This document shows positions 35,209 to 42,756 of a DNA stretch of 64,000 bases, in pieces. The position numbers were made by a program, and so were the translations under genes. The DNA lies in contig NZ_SNXE01000004.1 of assembly GCF_004362405.1 (NCBI RefSeq), positions 99,964-163,963 on the forward strand. The letters run 5' to 3'. The notes beneath the pieces were generated by a model. That model was given only the letters and a program-made list of their open reading frames with translations. It ran no database searches and had not been told where the DNA came from. Position 1 is the first letter of the stretch; each line of letters starts with the position of its first letter. The DNA is from Roseateles asaccharophilus. Its GTDB lineage: Bacteria > Pseudomonadota > Gammaproteobacteria > Burkholderiales > Burkholderiaceae_C.

Positions 35209-35445
35209 TCAGCCCCCCGAGGTGATTGCCAGAGGCTGGCCGGCACGGATGCCGGCGATGTTGAGGCGGTTTGCCTTGGCGGCCAGTTCGCCCAGCTGCT
35301 CGGCGCGTTCGGCGCAATCGTTGAGCGCGTCGGCCAGCATGGCGGCCTCATGAGGCATCAGCGCGGCGCCGTTGAAGATCACCCGCCCCGGCTCGCTGTG
35401 GATCGAAGCGCAGCCGGCGCCGGTCTTGGTCGTGTATCGCGGCAT
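35209..35445 (-). CDS. First gene of phage operon, unknown (78 aa)
   Basis: The start MPRYTTKTGAGCASIHSEPG is preceded by ACCAGGGGGTTCT, a usable ribosome site. The product is a 78-residue mostly helical protein (MPHEAAMLADALNDCAERAE, QLGELAAKANRLNIAG). It is the operon leader immediately downstream of the regulatory region shared with the XRE repressor. Unknown function. Confidence 0.55.
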   Translation of the reverse strand: MPRYTTKTGAGCASIHSEPGRVIFNGAALMPHEAAMLADALNDCAERAEQLGELAAKANRLNIAGIRAGQPLAITSGG

Positions 35446-35477
35446 AGAACCCCCTGGTTCGCTATCCCCCAGGCCCC

Positions 35478-35563
35478 AAGGGGAAGCGCCGGGCCTTTGC
35501 ATGACCCCCATCGGCCGATGGCGGCTTAACTGGCCGCTGCCTCTGGTCCCGGCGCTTCCCCTT
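35478..35563. repeat. 16-bp perfect inverted repeat with nested palindromes (candidate origin/regulatory structure)
   Basis: AAGGGGAAGCGCCGGG (35478-35493) and its exact complement (35548-35563) flank a 54-base loop. The loop holds a perfect 12-bp palindrome CATCGGCCGATG (35509-35520) and a smaller repeat GCGGC/GCCGC (35521-35537). A cruciform like this next to the early genes is a good candidate for the double-strand origin nicked by the Rep protein, or for a terminator/regulatory element. Confidence 0.55.
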
Positions 35564-35570
35564 GCGGGGC

Positions 35571-35612
35571 TGACCGGGGAGGAACCGGGGGAGTTGTCAA
35601 GGAACCCGGTCA
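35571..35612. repeat. TGACCGGG/CCCGGTCA inverted repeat
   Basis: An 8-bp inverted repeat with 26 bases between arms, directly after the larger inverted repeat. The loop contains GGAACCGGGGG, partly repeated as GGAACCCGG. It may be part of the same origin/promoter structure. Confidence 0.4.
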
Positions 35613-35625
35613 GCGAGGCGGACGT

Positions 35626-35689
35626 TATCCCAAGCCTCTTGTGACTCACAAGTTGCTTTTGATATTTCCCACTTGGGATAGTCGGGATA
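35626..35689. promoter_or_regulatory. Operator cluster for the phage repressor (CTTGGGATA sites)
   Basis: TATCCCAAG (35626-35634) and CTTGGGATA (35672-35680) form a perfect 9-bp inverted pair. A third GGGATA copy follows at 35684-35689, and a perfect palindrome CTTGTGA-C-TCACAAG (35638-35652) lies between the first two. The cluster ends 46 bases before the XRE repressor start and precedes the divergent phage operon. Repeated half-sites in that position are typical of phage repressor operators. Binding is inferred. Confidence 0.6.
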
Positions 35690-35734
35690 CATTGGCGCCA
35701 TGTGGCACCAGGGCCACGAAACCGGGGGGTTTCA

Positions 35735-36031
35735 ATGCTTTCTACCGTCCAGCTTCTGGATATCGCACGCGCTCACCAGGGCGGCGTCTCGGACTATCGG
35801 ATTGCCAAGCTCATAGGCATCAATCCGAACGCAATTTCCAACTACCGTACGGGCCGTTCAGTGCCCGCAGAGCCAATAGCCATGCGGCTTGCCGAGGTTG
35901 CGGGGGTCGATCCTGCCGAGGCGATTTTTGCCCTCAATGCCGAGCGCGCAAGCGATGAAGGCATGCGGGAATTCTGGCTTTCGCAGCTTCGCCGGGTGGC
36001 GGGCACTTCCAGACGCAAGACGGCGGATTGA
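35735..36031 (+). CDS. XRE/HTH phage repressor
   Basis: A 98-residue protein starting MLSTVQLLDIARAHQGG with GGGGGG eight bases upstream. The helix-turn-helix is SDYRIAKLIGINPNAISNYR (about residues 19-38), followed by VPAEPIAMRLAEVAGVDPAE and a basic C-terminus. It is the only plus-strand gene at the right end, divergent from the structural operon across the operator cluster. It most probably keeps the prophage silent. Confidence 0.8.
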   Translation: MLSTVQLLDIARAHQGGVSDYRIAKLIGINPNAISNYRTGRSVPAEPIAMRLAEVAGVDPAEAIFALNAERASDEGMREFWLSQLRRVAGTSRRKTAD

Positions 36032-36110
36032 TGCCGCCCCTTGTCGCATTTTGAGACGGCGCTGCGGCGCCGTTTTTCTTTGGCTGATAAGGACTTAGAC
36101 GCGATCAGCA

Positions 36111-36138
36111 GGGCGGCAAATTACACATTGTCATATCA
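36111..36138. promoter_or_regulatory. Right prophage boundary (candidate attR)
   Basis: It contains TACACATTGT (36122-36131), identical to the core at 24805-24814. The right arm TTGTCATATCA agrees at 7 of 11 positions with the corresponding left-site arm. The other arm (GGGCGGCAAAT) does not look like a XerD site, as expected for a half-degenerate junction. It overlaps the SulP stop codon at 36136-36138, so insertion left that gene intact. Confidence 0.5.
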
Positions 36139-37914
36139 ATGACCATCTCCGACGCAGACCTCGGGGGTTAGCGCCTGGATGGCCTGGTAATGCGTCAGGA
36201 AGACCTGACCACTGAGCTGGCGCAAAAAGTCGGTGCGCTCCAGCCTGTCCATCACCGGACCCTTGACCTCGCTGAGGTGCAGCTTGATGCCGGCTTCTTG
36301 AAGGCGCTGGTCAATGGCTTCCAGGCTTTCCAGCGCGCTGGCATCGATTGCATTGATGGCCGAGCACTGCAGCAGCACATGTCTGAGCCCGGGCCGGCTG
36401 GCCACGGCATTGTTGATGCGGTCCTCAAGACTGCGCGCGTTGGCGAAATACAGGCTTTCGTCCACCCGCAGGCTCAGCAGCTGGGGCGCCGTTTTCACCT
36501 CATGGCGCAGCACATTGCGGAAGTGCTCGGTGCCCGGCACCAGGCCCACTTCCGCGATATGCGGACGGCTGCTGCGAGCGAGGTAGAGCAGCAGCGACAG
36601 CCCTACCCCCAGCACCAAGCCCCACTCCACCCCAAGCACCAGGGTGCCCAGCAGGGTGGCGGCGACCGCGGCGAAGTCGCTGCGGTCATAACGCCAGGTG
36701 CGCGCCAGCATGCCGAAGTCCACCAAGGACAGCACCGCCACCACGATGGTGGCCGCCAGTGTGGCCTGAGGCAGGTAGTACAGGGCCGGCGTGAGCAGCA
36801 GTGAGGCCGCCAGCAGGCCCATGGCCGTGAATACGCCCGCTGCGGGCGTTTGCGCACCCGCATCAAAATTGACCACCGAGCGGGCAAAACCGCCCGTGAC
36901 CGGAAAGCCGCCGGTAAAGGCCGCCCCCAGATTGGCGCTGCCCAGGGCCACCAGCTCCTGGTCCGGCTCGATCCGCTGGCGGCGCTTGGCAGCCAGGGTC
37001 TGGCCCACCGACACCGATTCCACAAAACCCACCACGCTAATCAGGAGGGCGGGCAGGGCCAGCTCCTTCCACACCGCCGGGTCCAAGCTGGGCCAAGTGA
37101 GCGGTGGCAGGCCCTGGGGCACATGGCCCACGATCTTCATGCCCTGCCCCGCCCAGTCCAGCTGCCAGGACAGCCAGGTGCTCAGCGCGATAGCCGCTAC
37201 CGGTCCCGCCTTGGCGCCGAGCTCGGCCGCGCGAGCCTTGAGGCCCAGGCGCATCAGCGCGGGCTTGAGCCCCTTGCGGGCCCAGAAGAGAAACACCGTG
37301 CAAACCAGGCCCAGCACCAGCGTGGGACCGTGCACCTTGTGCAGCTGGCCGGCCAGGGCACCCAGCAACTGCAGCAGATTGTGTCCCTCGGCCTTCACGC
37401 CCAGCAGCACCTTGAGCTGGCTCGCCGCGATCAGCAGGCCCGAGGCGGTGATGAAACCCGAGATCACCGGATGGCTCAGAAAGTTCGCCAGAAAACCCAG
37501 GCGCAGCAGACCCATGGCCAGCAGCATCAGGCCGCTGAGCGCGGCCAGGGTCAGGGCCAGCGTCCAGTACGCCGGGGAGCCGGCCGGCGCCAGCTGGCCA
37601 ATGGCCGCCGCCGTCATCAGGGAGACCACGGCCACCGGCCCCACGGCCAGCACCCGGCTGCTACCGAACAGCGCATAGAGCAGCAAGGGCGCCACGCTGG
37701 CGTACAGCCCCACCTCGGGCGGCAGACCGGCCAGCAAAGCATAGGCCAGGCTCTGCGGAATCAGCATGATGGTGACGATGGCCGCTGCCACCAGATCGCT
37801 GACCAGGGTGCCGCGGTCATAGCGCCGCCCCCAGTCCAGCACAGGCAGACGCGGCAGCGCCCGCCACAGCCCTGTTCTGCGCCGGTTTGGCGGGCCGCCC
37901 TGCGCATCTGGCAT
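36136..37914 (-). CDS. SulP-family anion transporter with STAS domain
   Basis: A 592-residue membrane protein from the ATG giving MPDAQGGPPNRRRTG. SulP marks: LVAAAIVTIMLIPQSLAYAL, AGLPPEVGLYASVAPLLLYA, FGSSRVLAVGPVAVVSLMTA, NLGAAFTGGFPVTGGFARS. About 11-13 TM segments are followed by a C-terminal STAS domain (from about 465: LSLRVDESLYFANARSLEDR, CSAINAIDASALESLEAID). Substrates in the family are sulfate, bicarbonate and others. Beside a persulfide dioxygenase (20-base gap) a role in sulfite/sulfate movement is plausible (inference). Confidence 0.93.
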   Translation of the reverse strand: MPDAQGGPPNRRRTGLWRALPRLPVLDWGRRYDRGTLVSDLVAAAIVTIMLIPQSLAYALLAGLPPEVGLYASVAPLLLYALFGSSRVLAVGPVAVVSLMTAAAIGQLAPAGSPAYWTLALTLAALSGLMLLAMGLLRLGFLANFLSHPVISGFITASGLLIAASQLKVLLGVKAEGHNLLQLLGALAGQLHKVHGPTLVLGLVCTVFLFWARKGLKPALMRLGLKARAAELGAKAGPVAAIALSTWLSWQLDWAGQGMKIVGHVPQGLPPLTWPSLDPAVWKELALPALLISVVGFVESVSVGQTLAAKRRQRIEPDQELVALGSANLGAAFTGGFPVTGGFARSVVNFDAGAQTPAAGVFTAMGLLAASLLLTPALYYLPQATLAATIVVAVLSLVDFGMLARTWRYDRSDFAAVAATLLGTLVLGVEWGLVLGVGLSLLLYLARSSRPHIAEVGLVPGTEHFRNVLRHEVKTAPQLLSLRVDESLYFANARSLEDRINNAVASRPGLRHVLLQCSAINAIDASALESLEAIDQRLQEAGIKLHLSEVKGPVMDRLERTDFLRQLSGQVFLTHYQAIQALTPEVCVGDGH

Positions 37915-37933
37915 CGCCGTCCCCTGCCCCGGC

Positions 37934-38866
37934 TCAGAGCGCATTGAGCGGAATCTTGATGTAGCGGGTGCCGTTGTCCTCGGGCGGCGGCAGCTCACCG
38001 GCACGCATATTCACCTGCACGGAGGGCAGGATCAGGGTGGGCATGGCCAGGGTGGCATCGCGCGCCTGACGCATGGCCACGAACTCATCCTCGCTGATGC
38101 CATCGCGCACATGGATGTTCTGGGCCCGCTGCTCCGCCACCGTGGTCTTGTACTGCAGCTCGCGGCCGCCGGGCAGGTAGTCGTGGCACATATAGAGCGT
38201 GGTTTGAGCCGGCAGGCTTAGCACCTTGTTGATGGAGCGGTAGAGCGTGCGCGCGTCGCCGCCGGGGAAGTCGCAGCGCGCCGTGCCGTAGTCCGGCATG
38301 AAGAGGGTGTCGCCCACAAAGGCGGCGGTCTCCTGGCCATCGCTCACCACATAGCTCATGCAGGCCGGCGTGTGGCCGGGGGTGTGCAGGGCGCGGGCCT
38401 GCAGGCCCCCGATGCTGAAGCTCTCACCATCGTCCAGCAGACGGTCGAACTGCCGGCCGTCGCGGGCAAACTCGGGCTCGGCGTTGAAAAGCGTGCCAAA
38501 CACCTTCTGCACCGTGGTGATCTGGCGCCCAATGGCCGTCTGGCCGCCCAGCTGCTGCTTCAGATAGGGCGCGGCGCTGAGGTGATCGGCATGCACATGG
38601 GTTTCCAGAATCCATTGCACCGTAGCGCCCAAGGCGCGCACGCGCTCGATCAGCTTGTCGGCGCTGGCATGGCGGGTGCGGCCCGACTTGGGGTCGTAGT
38701 CCAGCACGCTGTCCACCAAGGCACATTGGCGCGTGTCGCGGTCGAGCACGATATAGCTCAGGGTCCAGGTATCCGGATCGAAGAAGGCCTCCACCTGCAT
38801 GCGGCTGCCGCCGCCACTTGTGATACTGCCGCCGCTGTTTGCGGTCGTCGTGCTCGTCATCGTCAT
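37934..38866 (-). CDS. Persulfide dioxygenase (ETHE1/Blh-like MBL-fold)
   Basis: A 310-residue metallo-beta-lactamase-fold protein starting MTMTSTTTANSGG after AACAGGAGATTGGC. The metal motif is ETHVHADHLSAAPYL. Further landmarks are IGRQITTVQKVFGTLFNAEP, LHTPGHTPACMSYVV, FVGDTLFMPDYGTARCDFPG, YMCHDYLPGGRE and the C-terminal VNMRAGELPPPEDNGTRYIK, all as in bacterial PDO/Blh. It oxidises glutathione persulfide to sulfite. The N-terminal 20 residues are a Ser/Thr/Gly extension. Divergent from a FisR-like activator that likely controls it. Confidence 0.92.
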   Translation of the reverse strand: MTMTSTTTANSGGSITSGGGSRMQVEAFFDPDTWTLSYIVLDRDTRQCALVDSVLDYDPKSGRTRHASADKLIERVRALGATVQWILETHVHADHLSAAPYLKQQLGGQTAIGRQITTVQKVFGTLFNAEPEFARDGRQFDRLLDDGESFSIGGLQARALHTPGHTPACMSYVVSDGQETAAFVGDTLFMPDYGTARCDFPGGDARTLYRSINKVLSLPAQTTLYMCHDYLPGGRELQYKTTVAEQRAQNIHVRDGISEDEFVAMRQARDATLAMPTLILPSVQVNMRAGELPPPEDNGTRYIKIPLNAL

Positions 38867-39004
38867 GCCAATCTCCTGTTCGTGGGGCCTCAGCCCAAGA
38901 TGATGCATATCACCTCTCAAGTTGCATGCCAAGTCCACGACAGGGACTCAAGTGCCTGATGCACAAAGGTTTTTTCAATGTCTTCGGCAATCCAGCCATC
39001 GCAG

Positions 39005-39020
39005 TGGCAGTGCATTTGCT
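39005..39020 (+). promoter_or_regulatory. Sigma-54-type promoter sequence
   Basis: TGGCAG-TGCAT-TTGCT fits the -24/-12 consensus TGGCAC-N5-TTGC(A/T) with one mismatch. It points toward the regulator gene, about 35 bases upstream of its start. A weaker sequence on the other strand (TTGGCATGCAACTTGA, 38932 down to 38917) points toward the persulfide dioxygenase. Both suit control by the adjacent sigma-54 activator. Confidence 0.55.
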
Positions 39021-39026
39021 GCCAGC

Positions 39027-39052
39027 TTGGCAGTCCTTGGCAGGGTTGGCAG
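39027..39052 (+). promoter_or_regulatory. Three TTGGCAG direct repeats
   Basis: TTGGCAG occurs at 39027-39033, 39037-39043 and 39046-39052, spaced 10 and 9 bp, roughly one helical turn. They end directly before the regulator start. Candidate activator or autoregulatory binding sites; there is no direct evidence of binding. Confidence 0.45.
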
Positions 39053-39053
39053 A

Positions 39054-40523
39054 ATGCCTGCCATGCACGATGACAGCGCCCCACCCCCGCCTGCCGCCGC
39101 CGACCCGGCCGCCGGCTTGGTCCTGAGCTCAGGACCCCAGGTGCAAGCCCTGGTGTCCTACCTGGAGCACGAGGCCCGCCCCATGATCGTGCTGGACACC
39201 GACTACCGCATCCTGGCGGCCAACACCGCCTACCGGCGCCAGTTCGGCGCGGTCCAAAGGCCCTATCTGGGTCGGCCCTGCTACGAGGTCTCGCACGGCT
39301 ACGACGTGCCCTGCGACCAGGCTGGGGAGCACTGCCCCATGGCCCGTGCCCGCGAGACCCGCGGACCGGACCGCGTGCTGCACATCCACCACACGCCACG
39401 CGGTCCCGAGCATGTGGATGTGGAGCTGCGCCCCATCCTCGACGCCTCGCGCGAGGTGGTGGCCTATGTGGAGCGCCTGTGTACCGTGCGCAGCGCCGCG
39501 CCCCGGCCCAGCGCCGACGGGCTTGTGGGGCGATCCCCGAGCTTCAATGCCGCCCTGGCCGCGGTGCAGCGCGTGGCGCCCTCGGCCCTGCCCGTGCTGC
39601 TGCTGGGTGAATCCGGCACCGGCAAGGAACTCTTTGCCCGCGCGGTGCACGAGGCCTGCGGCGCCGACAGGGCGGGCGGTCCCTTTGTGGTGGTGGACTG
39701 CTCCGGTCTGCCCGAAACCTTGTTCGAGAGCGAACTCTTCGGCTACGAAAAAGGCGCCTTCACCGGCGCCCAGGGCCGCAAGAAGGGCCTGGTGGAAACC
39801 GCTCAGGGCGGCACCCTCTTCCTGGACGAGATCGGCGATGTGCCCCTGTCCATGCAGGTCAAGCTGCTGCGCCTGATCGAGTCGGGCACCTACCGCCGCG
39901 TGGGTGGGGTCGAAACCCTGCAGGCCGACTTCCGTCTGGTGGCCGCCACCCACAAGCCCCTGGAGCAGATGGTGGCCCAAGGCCTGTTCCGACAGGACCT
40001 GTACTACCGCATCGCCGCCTTTCCCATCGTGCTGCCGCCCCTGCGCGAGCGCCGCGAGGACATCCCCATGCTGGTGGATTCCTTTTTGCAGCGCGCTCGT
40101 GGTTTCAAGGCGCGGATTCAGGTCTCACCCGAGGCGCTGGCGCGGCTGCAGGCCCATTCCTGGCCCGGCAATATCCGCGAGCTGCGCAATGTGCTGGAGC
40201 GGGCACGGCTGTTTGCCGACGATGGGGTGATCCGCACCAAGGATCTGCCCGCGGGCTTGGGGGTGCCGGTGGCGGCAGCAGTCACGGGGGGCGTTGCCAC
40301 ACCAGGCCCGCAACTTCCCGCGGCCTACCCCGACCCAGCGACTGCCGGGCCGGCTGCCGATTCAGCCCGCCCGCCCTTTGGACGGCCGACCCGGGAGCTG
40401 GATGACAGCGCCCTGCGGGCGTGGATCAGCCAGTTCAGCGGGACCCGGCGGGAGATGGCGTCCGCCCTGGGCTGGAGCGAGCGGACCTTGTATCGGCGCT
40501 TGAAGGCGCTGGCCGGCGGCTGA
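39054..40523 (+). CDS. FisR-like sulfide-sensing sigma-54 activator
   Basis: A 489-residue regulator from ATG 39054 (486 from the in-frame ATG at 39063). A PAS-like sensor domain (about 30-150) carries Cys76, Cys87 and Cys94 in [15 protein letters not shown] and GEHCPMARA. The C-X10-C-X6-C spacing equals that of the sulfane-sulfur sensing cysteines of Cupriavidus FisR. The AAA+ domain has [17 protein letters not shown] (Walker A), [16 protein letters not shown] (GAFTGA sigma-54 contact) and [18 protein letters not shown] Fis-type HTH ([20 protein letters not shown]) ends it. Divergent from its probable target, the persulfide dioxygenase gene. Confidence 0.9.
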   Translation: MPAMHDDSAPPPPAAADPAAGLVLSSGPQVQALVSYLEHEARPMIVLDTDYRILAANTAYRRQFGAVQRPYLGRPCYEVSHGYDVPCDQAGEHCPMARARETRGPDRVLHIHHTPRGPEHVDVELRPILDASREVVAYVERLCTVRSAAPRPSADGLVGRSPSFNAALAAVQRVAPSALPVLLLGESGTGKELFARAVHEACGADRAGGPFVVVDCSGLPETLFESELFGYEKGAFTGAQGRKKGLVETAQGGTLFLDEIGDVPLSMQVKLLRLIESGTYRRVGGVETLQADFRLVAATHKPLEQMVAQGLFRQDLYYRIAAFPIVLPPLRERREDIPMLVDSFLQRARGFKARIQVSPEALARLQAHSWPGNIRELRNVLERARLFADDGVIRTKDLPAGLGVPVAAAVTGGVATPGPQLPAAYPDPATAGPAADSARPPFGRPTRELDDSALRAWISQFSGTRREMASALGWSERTLYRRLKALAGG

Positions 40524-40551
40524 TCCGGCCGCTTGGCCGCGGCCTGTGAAC

Positions 40552-41460
40552 TCAGGGCGTTCCAATCAAGACACTGTTGTTGCTGCTGTCGGTGTCTGCG
40601 CTGGCTCGCACGCTGACGTTGAACAGCGTGGACTGCGTCACGCCCGGGGCAAAGCTGTAGGGCAAGGTGAAGACCAGTGCGCCATCCTTGGGCAGCCTCG
40701 GCAGAGTCATATCGCCCACCTTCAACTCCGTGGGACACACCGCGCCACCGGAAGCGCTGCAGCTGATGGTGCCCAAGGTGGGCGCCGTGGCGGTAGGGCT
40801 GCTCAGCAGGTCGATCCGCAGCTGCGCATCAGAGGACGCATCAGGCCCCTTATTGCCCACCGTGACCACATAGTTGAAGCTGCCACCCGCCGGCACCTTG
40901 CCACCGGGGCCCGTCGCTTGAACGGACACGTCCACGCTGTAGACCTTGAAGCCCAGCGAGTTGTTGCTGGCGGACAGCTGCCCGCCATTGGTGCTCATGG
41001 CCGAGGCGCTCAGATTGATCACCTTGCTGGTGCCCAGCTTGACCACACCCGCCACATCAAAGCTGAGCGAGGAGCCGGGCTGCAGATTGCTGATGGACAT
41101 GCGTGCACCACTGGCGGGGCAGACGGAACCCGGGTTGTCCGACTTGCAGTTCAGCACCTTGATGTCCTGCAACTCAGCGTCGGCCGTGATGCTGAGGTCG
41201 GTCGTCCCCGCCACCCCCTTGCCCACATTGCTCAGTTGGATGCTGGCCAGTATTTGGCTGCCATTGCTCGAAGGAATCGGGTTACCGGCGGGCTTGACCA
41301 GCACTGACAGTTCCGCCGCATTGATGGGCGGCGGCGGGATGACCTCGCCACCTCCACCGCCGCCGCAGGCGCTGAGAAAAACCAGCGCAGACATCGTGGC
41401 GAACGCCAGTGCCCCGCGACGACGGGGGTGGGCTTTGATCTTGGCGGTTTGCTGACTCAT
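40552..41460 (-). CDS. Lipoprotein with DUF11-like repeats
   Basis: A 302-residue lipoprotein. The N-terminus has a hydrophobic segment then lipobox LSAC-GGGGGG followed by a Pro linker. The rest is two Ig-like beta domains of CARDB/DUF11 type (ASIQLSNVGKGVAGTTDLSI, GGSFNYVVTVGNKGPDASSD), with four Cys spread over both. Probably anchored in the outer membrane. No catalytic motif. Convergent with the FisR-like gene. Confidence 0.75.
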   Translation of the reverse strand: MSQQTAKIKAHPRRRGALAFATMSALVFLSACGGGGGGEVIPPPPINAAELSVLVKPAGNPIPSSNGSQILASIQLSNVGKGVAGTTDLSITADAELQDIKVLNCKSDNPGSVCPASGARMSISNLQPGSSLSFDVAGVVKLGTSKVINLSASAMSTNGGQLSASNNSLGFKVYSVDVSVQATGPGGKVPAGGSFNYVVTVGNKGPDASSDAQLRIDLLSSPTATAPTLGTISCSASGGAVCPTELKVGDMTLPRLPKDGALVFTLPYSFAPGVTQSTLFNVSVRASADTDSSNNSVLIGTP

Positions 41461-41804
41461 AGTGGTTCCTCGAAAGCTTTTGGGAGAAGAAGGCGAAACA
41501 GAGCTGTCGATGAACTGATGAGGTCCAAAGTGTGTTTCGGTAGGGGGTGGAAGAGGTGCGGAATTTTATGGGCCGGGCTCGCGAAAACACCCACAAACGC
41601 CCGGCGGGCCGCGGAGGTAGCGCGTCCTGGTCCCCCAGGTATCACGTGCCTGGTCTTCGGGCCGCTCCGACCTTGGGTCGCGCCGCATATGACAGCGTCA
41701 CAGCTTGTTCACCAAGCCTGCCTAGACTTCACGCGGCTGTCACTGCCGGGCTTTCACGAGCTTGTGCGTGGCCCCTGCATCTTGCCCCTTGCTCGCTCCC
41801 CCGC
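41461..41804. other. Gene-free stretch before the TRAP locus
   Basis: 344 bases between the DUF11-like lipoprotein start and the TatT start. The first 120 bases are less GC-rich and should hold the lipoprotein promoter. Frames remain open through it but lack a ribosome site or family resemblance. No terminator, RNA or repeat was recognised. Confidence 0.4.
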
Positions 41805-42689
41805 ATGAAGCTGCTGCCTCTTCGACTTCTCGTCCTGCTGCTGGCAGCCTCCCTGCTGAGCGCCTGCTCGCCACGGCTGATGCTGGTGCGCGGCGTGGCG
41901 GATGAACTGGCTGGCCAGGGTCTGGTCGAGGAGGAGGACCTGCAGCTCGCGCGTGAGTCCAGTGCCTTCTATCTGAAGCTGTCCGAGTCCCTGCTGCGCC
42001 AGACGCCGGGGCATCTGGCACTGGCGGAGTCGGTGGCGGGCGGCTTCACGCAATATGCCTATGCCTTTGTGGCCTTCGAGGCCGACCGTCTCGAGAGCCG
42101 CGATGCGCGTGCCGCGCAGCAGCTGCGCCAGCGTGCAGCGCGCCTGTACGGACGCGCCCATCGCCACGCCATGGCAGCACTGGAGCAACATCATGACGGC
42201 GTCTTCCTGAAGCGCCTGCAGCAGACGCCAACGCAACAGCCGCTGCCACCTTTGCCCGCAGAGCAGGTGGGCCTGGCCTACTGGGCGGCGGCTTCGTGGG
42301 CCGCCTATATCTCGCTGTCCAAGGACCGGCCCGAGGCGGTGGCCGATTTGCCGCTGGCCCTGCGTCTGGCCGAATGGGCCTGGGTGACCCAGCCCGCACA
42401 TGGCGAGGGTGCTCTGGCCGCGCTGCTGGGCACCTTGGAAGCTTCGCGCCCCGGCGGCAGTGCTCGCCGGGCCGAAAGCCTGTTCGACCAGGCAATTGGC
42501 GCCGCCGGCGGCCGCAATGCCGGCACCCTGGTGGGCAAGGCCGAGACGCTGGCCCTGCCCGCCGGTGATCGCGCCACCTTCGAGGCCCTGCTGCGCCAGG
42601 CACTGGCCGTGCCCGGGCAGAGCCTGGGCAATCAGGTGATGCGCCAGCGCGCGCAATGGCTGCTGGACAGCGCTGACGATCTCTTCTGA
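41805..42689 (+). CDS. TRAP transporter TatT component (TPR lipoprotein)
   Basis: A 294-residue lipoprotein: signal and lipobox LLAASLLSAC at the N-terminus, then helical TPR-like repeats. Motifs ESVAGGFTQYAYAFVAFEAD, ARRLYGRAH-type repeats (AARLYGRAHRHAMAALE), GLAYWAAASWAAYISLSKD and SLFDQAIGAAGGRNAG fit the TatT (T-component) family. In Treponema TatT forms trimers that bind the DctP-like protein. The start is the ATG at MKLLPLRLL; the frame is open upstream but that part has no signal peptide. Followed by dctP and a dctQM fusion. Confidence 0.85.
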   Translation: MKLLPLRLLVLLLAASLLSACSPRLMLVRGVADELAGQGLVEEEDLQLARESSAFYLKLSESLLRQTPGHLALAESVAGGFTQYAYAFVAFEADRLESRDARAAQQLRQRAARLYGRAHRHAMAALEQHHDGVFLKRLQQTPTQQPLPPLPAEQVGLAYWAAASWAAYISLSKDRPEAVADLPLALRLAEWAWVTQPAHGEGALAALLGTLEASRPGGSARRAESLFDQAIGAAGGRNAGTLVGKAETLALPAGDRATFEALLRQALAVPGQSLGNQVMRQRAQWLLDSADDLF

Positions 42690-42756
42690 GGCCCGGCAGC
42701 CTGCCGGGTTCCTCCCGTTTCAAGCAAGAAGCCCCCTCTCCCACACCGCCACGTCA

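Larger units (their letters stand above)
24805..36131. mobile_element. PM2/corticovirus-like double jelly-roll prophage, about 11.3 kb
   Basis: The element lies between host genes for an exported protein and a SulP transporter. It encodes a P2-like major capsid protein (29377-30228), an FtsK/HerA-class packaging ATPase (30518-31168), a GPA-type HUH replication initiator (32242-34104), at least eight small proteins with a single TM segment, a lambda-R-like transglycosylase and holin-like ORFs. There is no terminase, portal, tail, integrase or Zot-like gene. Size is close to phage PM2 (about 10 kb). Structural and replication genes form one minus-strand operon. A 10-bp repeat flanks it, the left copy inside a dif-like sequence. 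Every recognised gene is intact, so it may be functional. Confidence 0.85.

Noticed and set aside
24805-36131. Filamentous (inovirus) prophage
   Set aside because: Size, XRE repressor, dif-like end and Rep would fit, but the ATPase has no TM/Zot features, and the capsid protein, lambda-R-like enzyme and number of membrane proteins do not occur in inoviruses.
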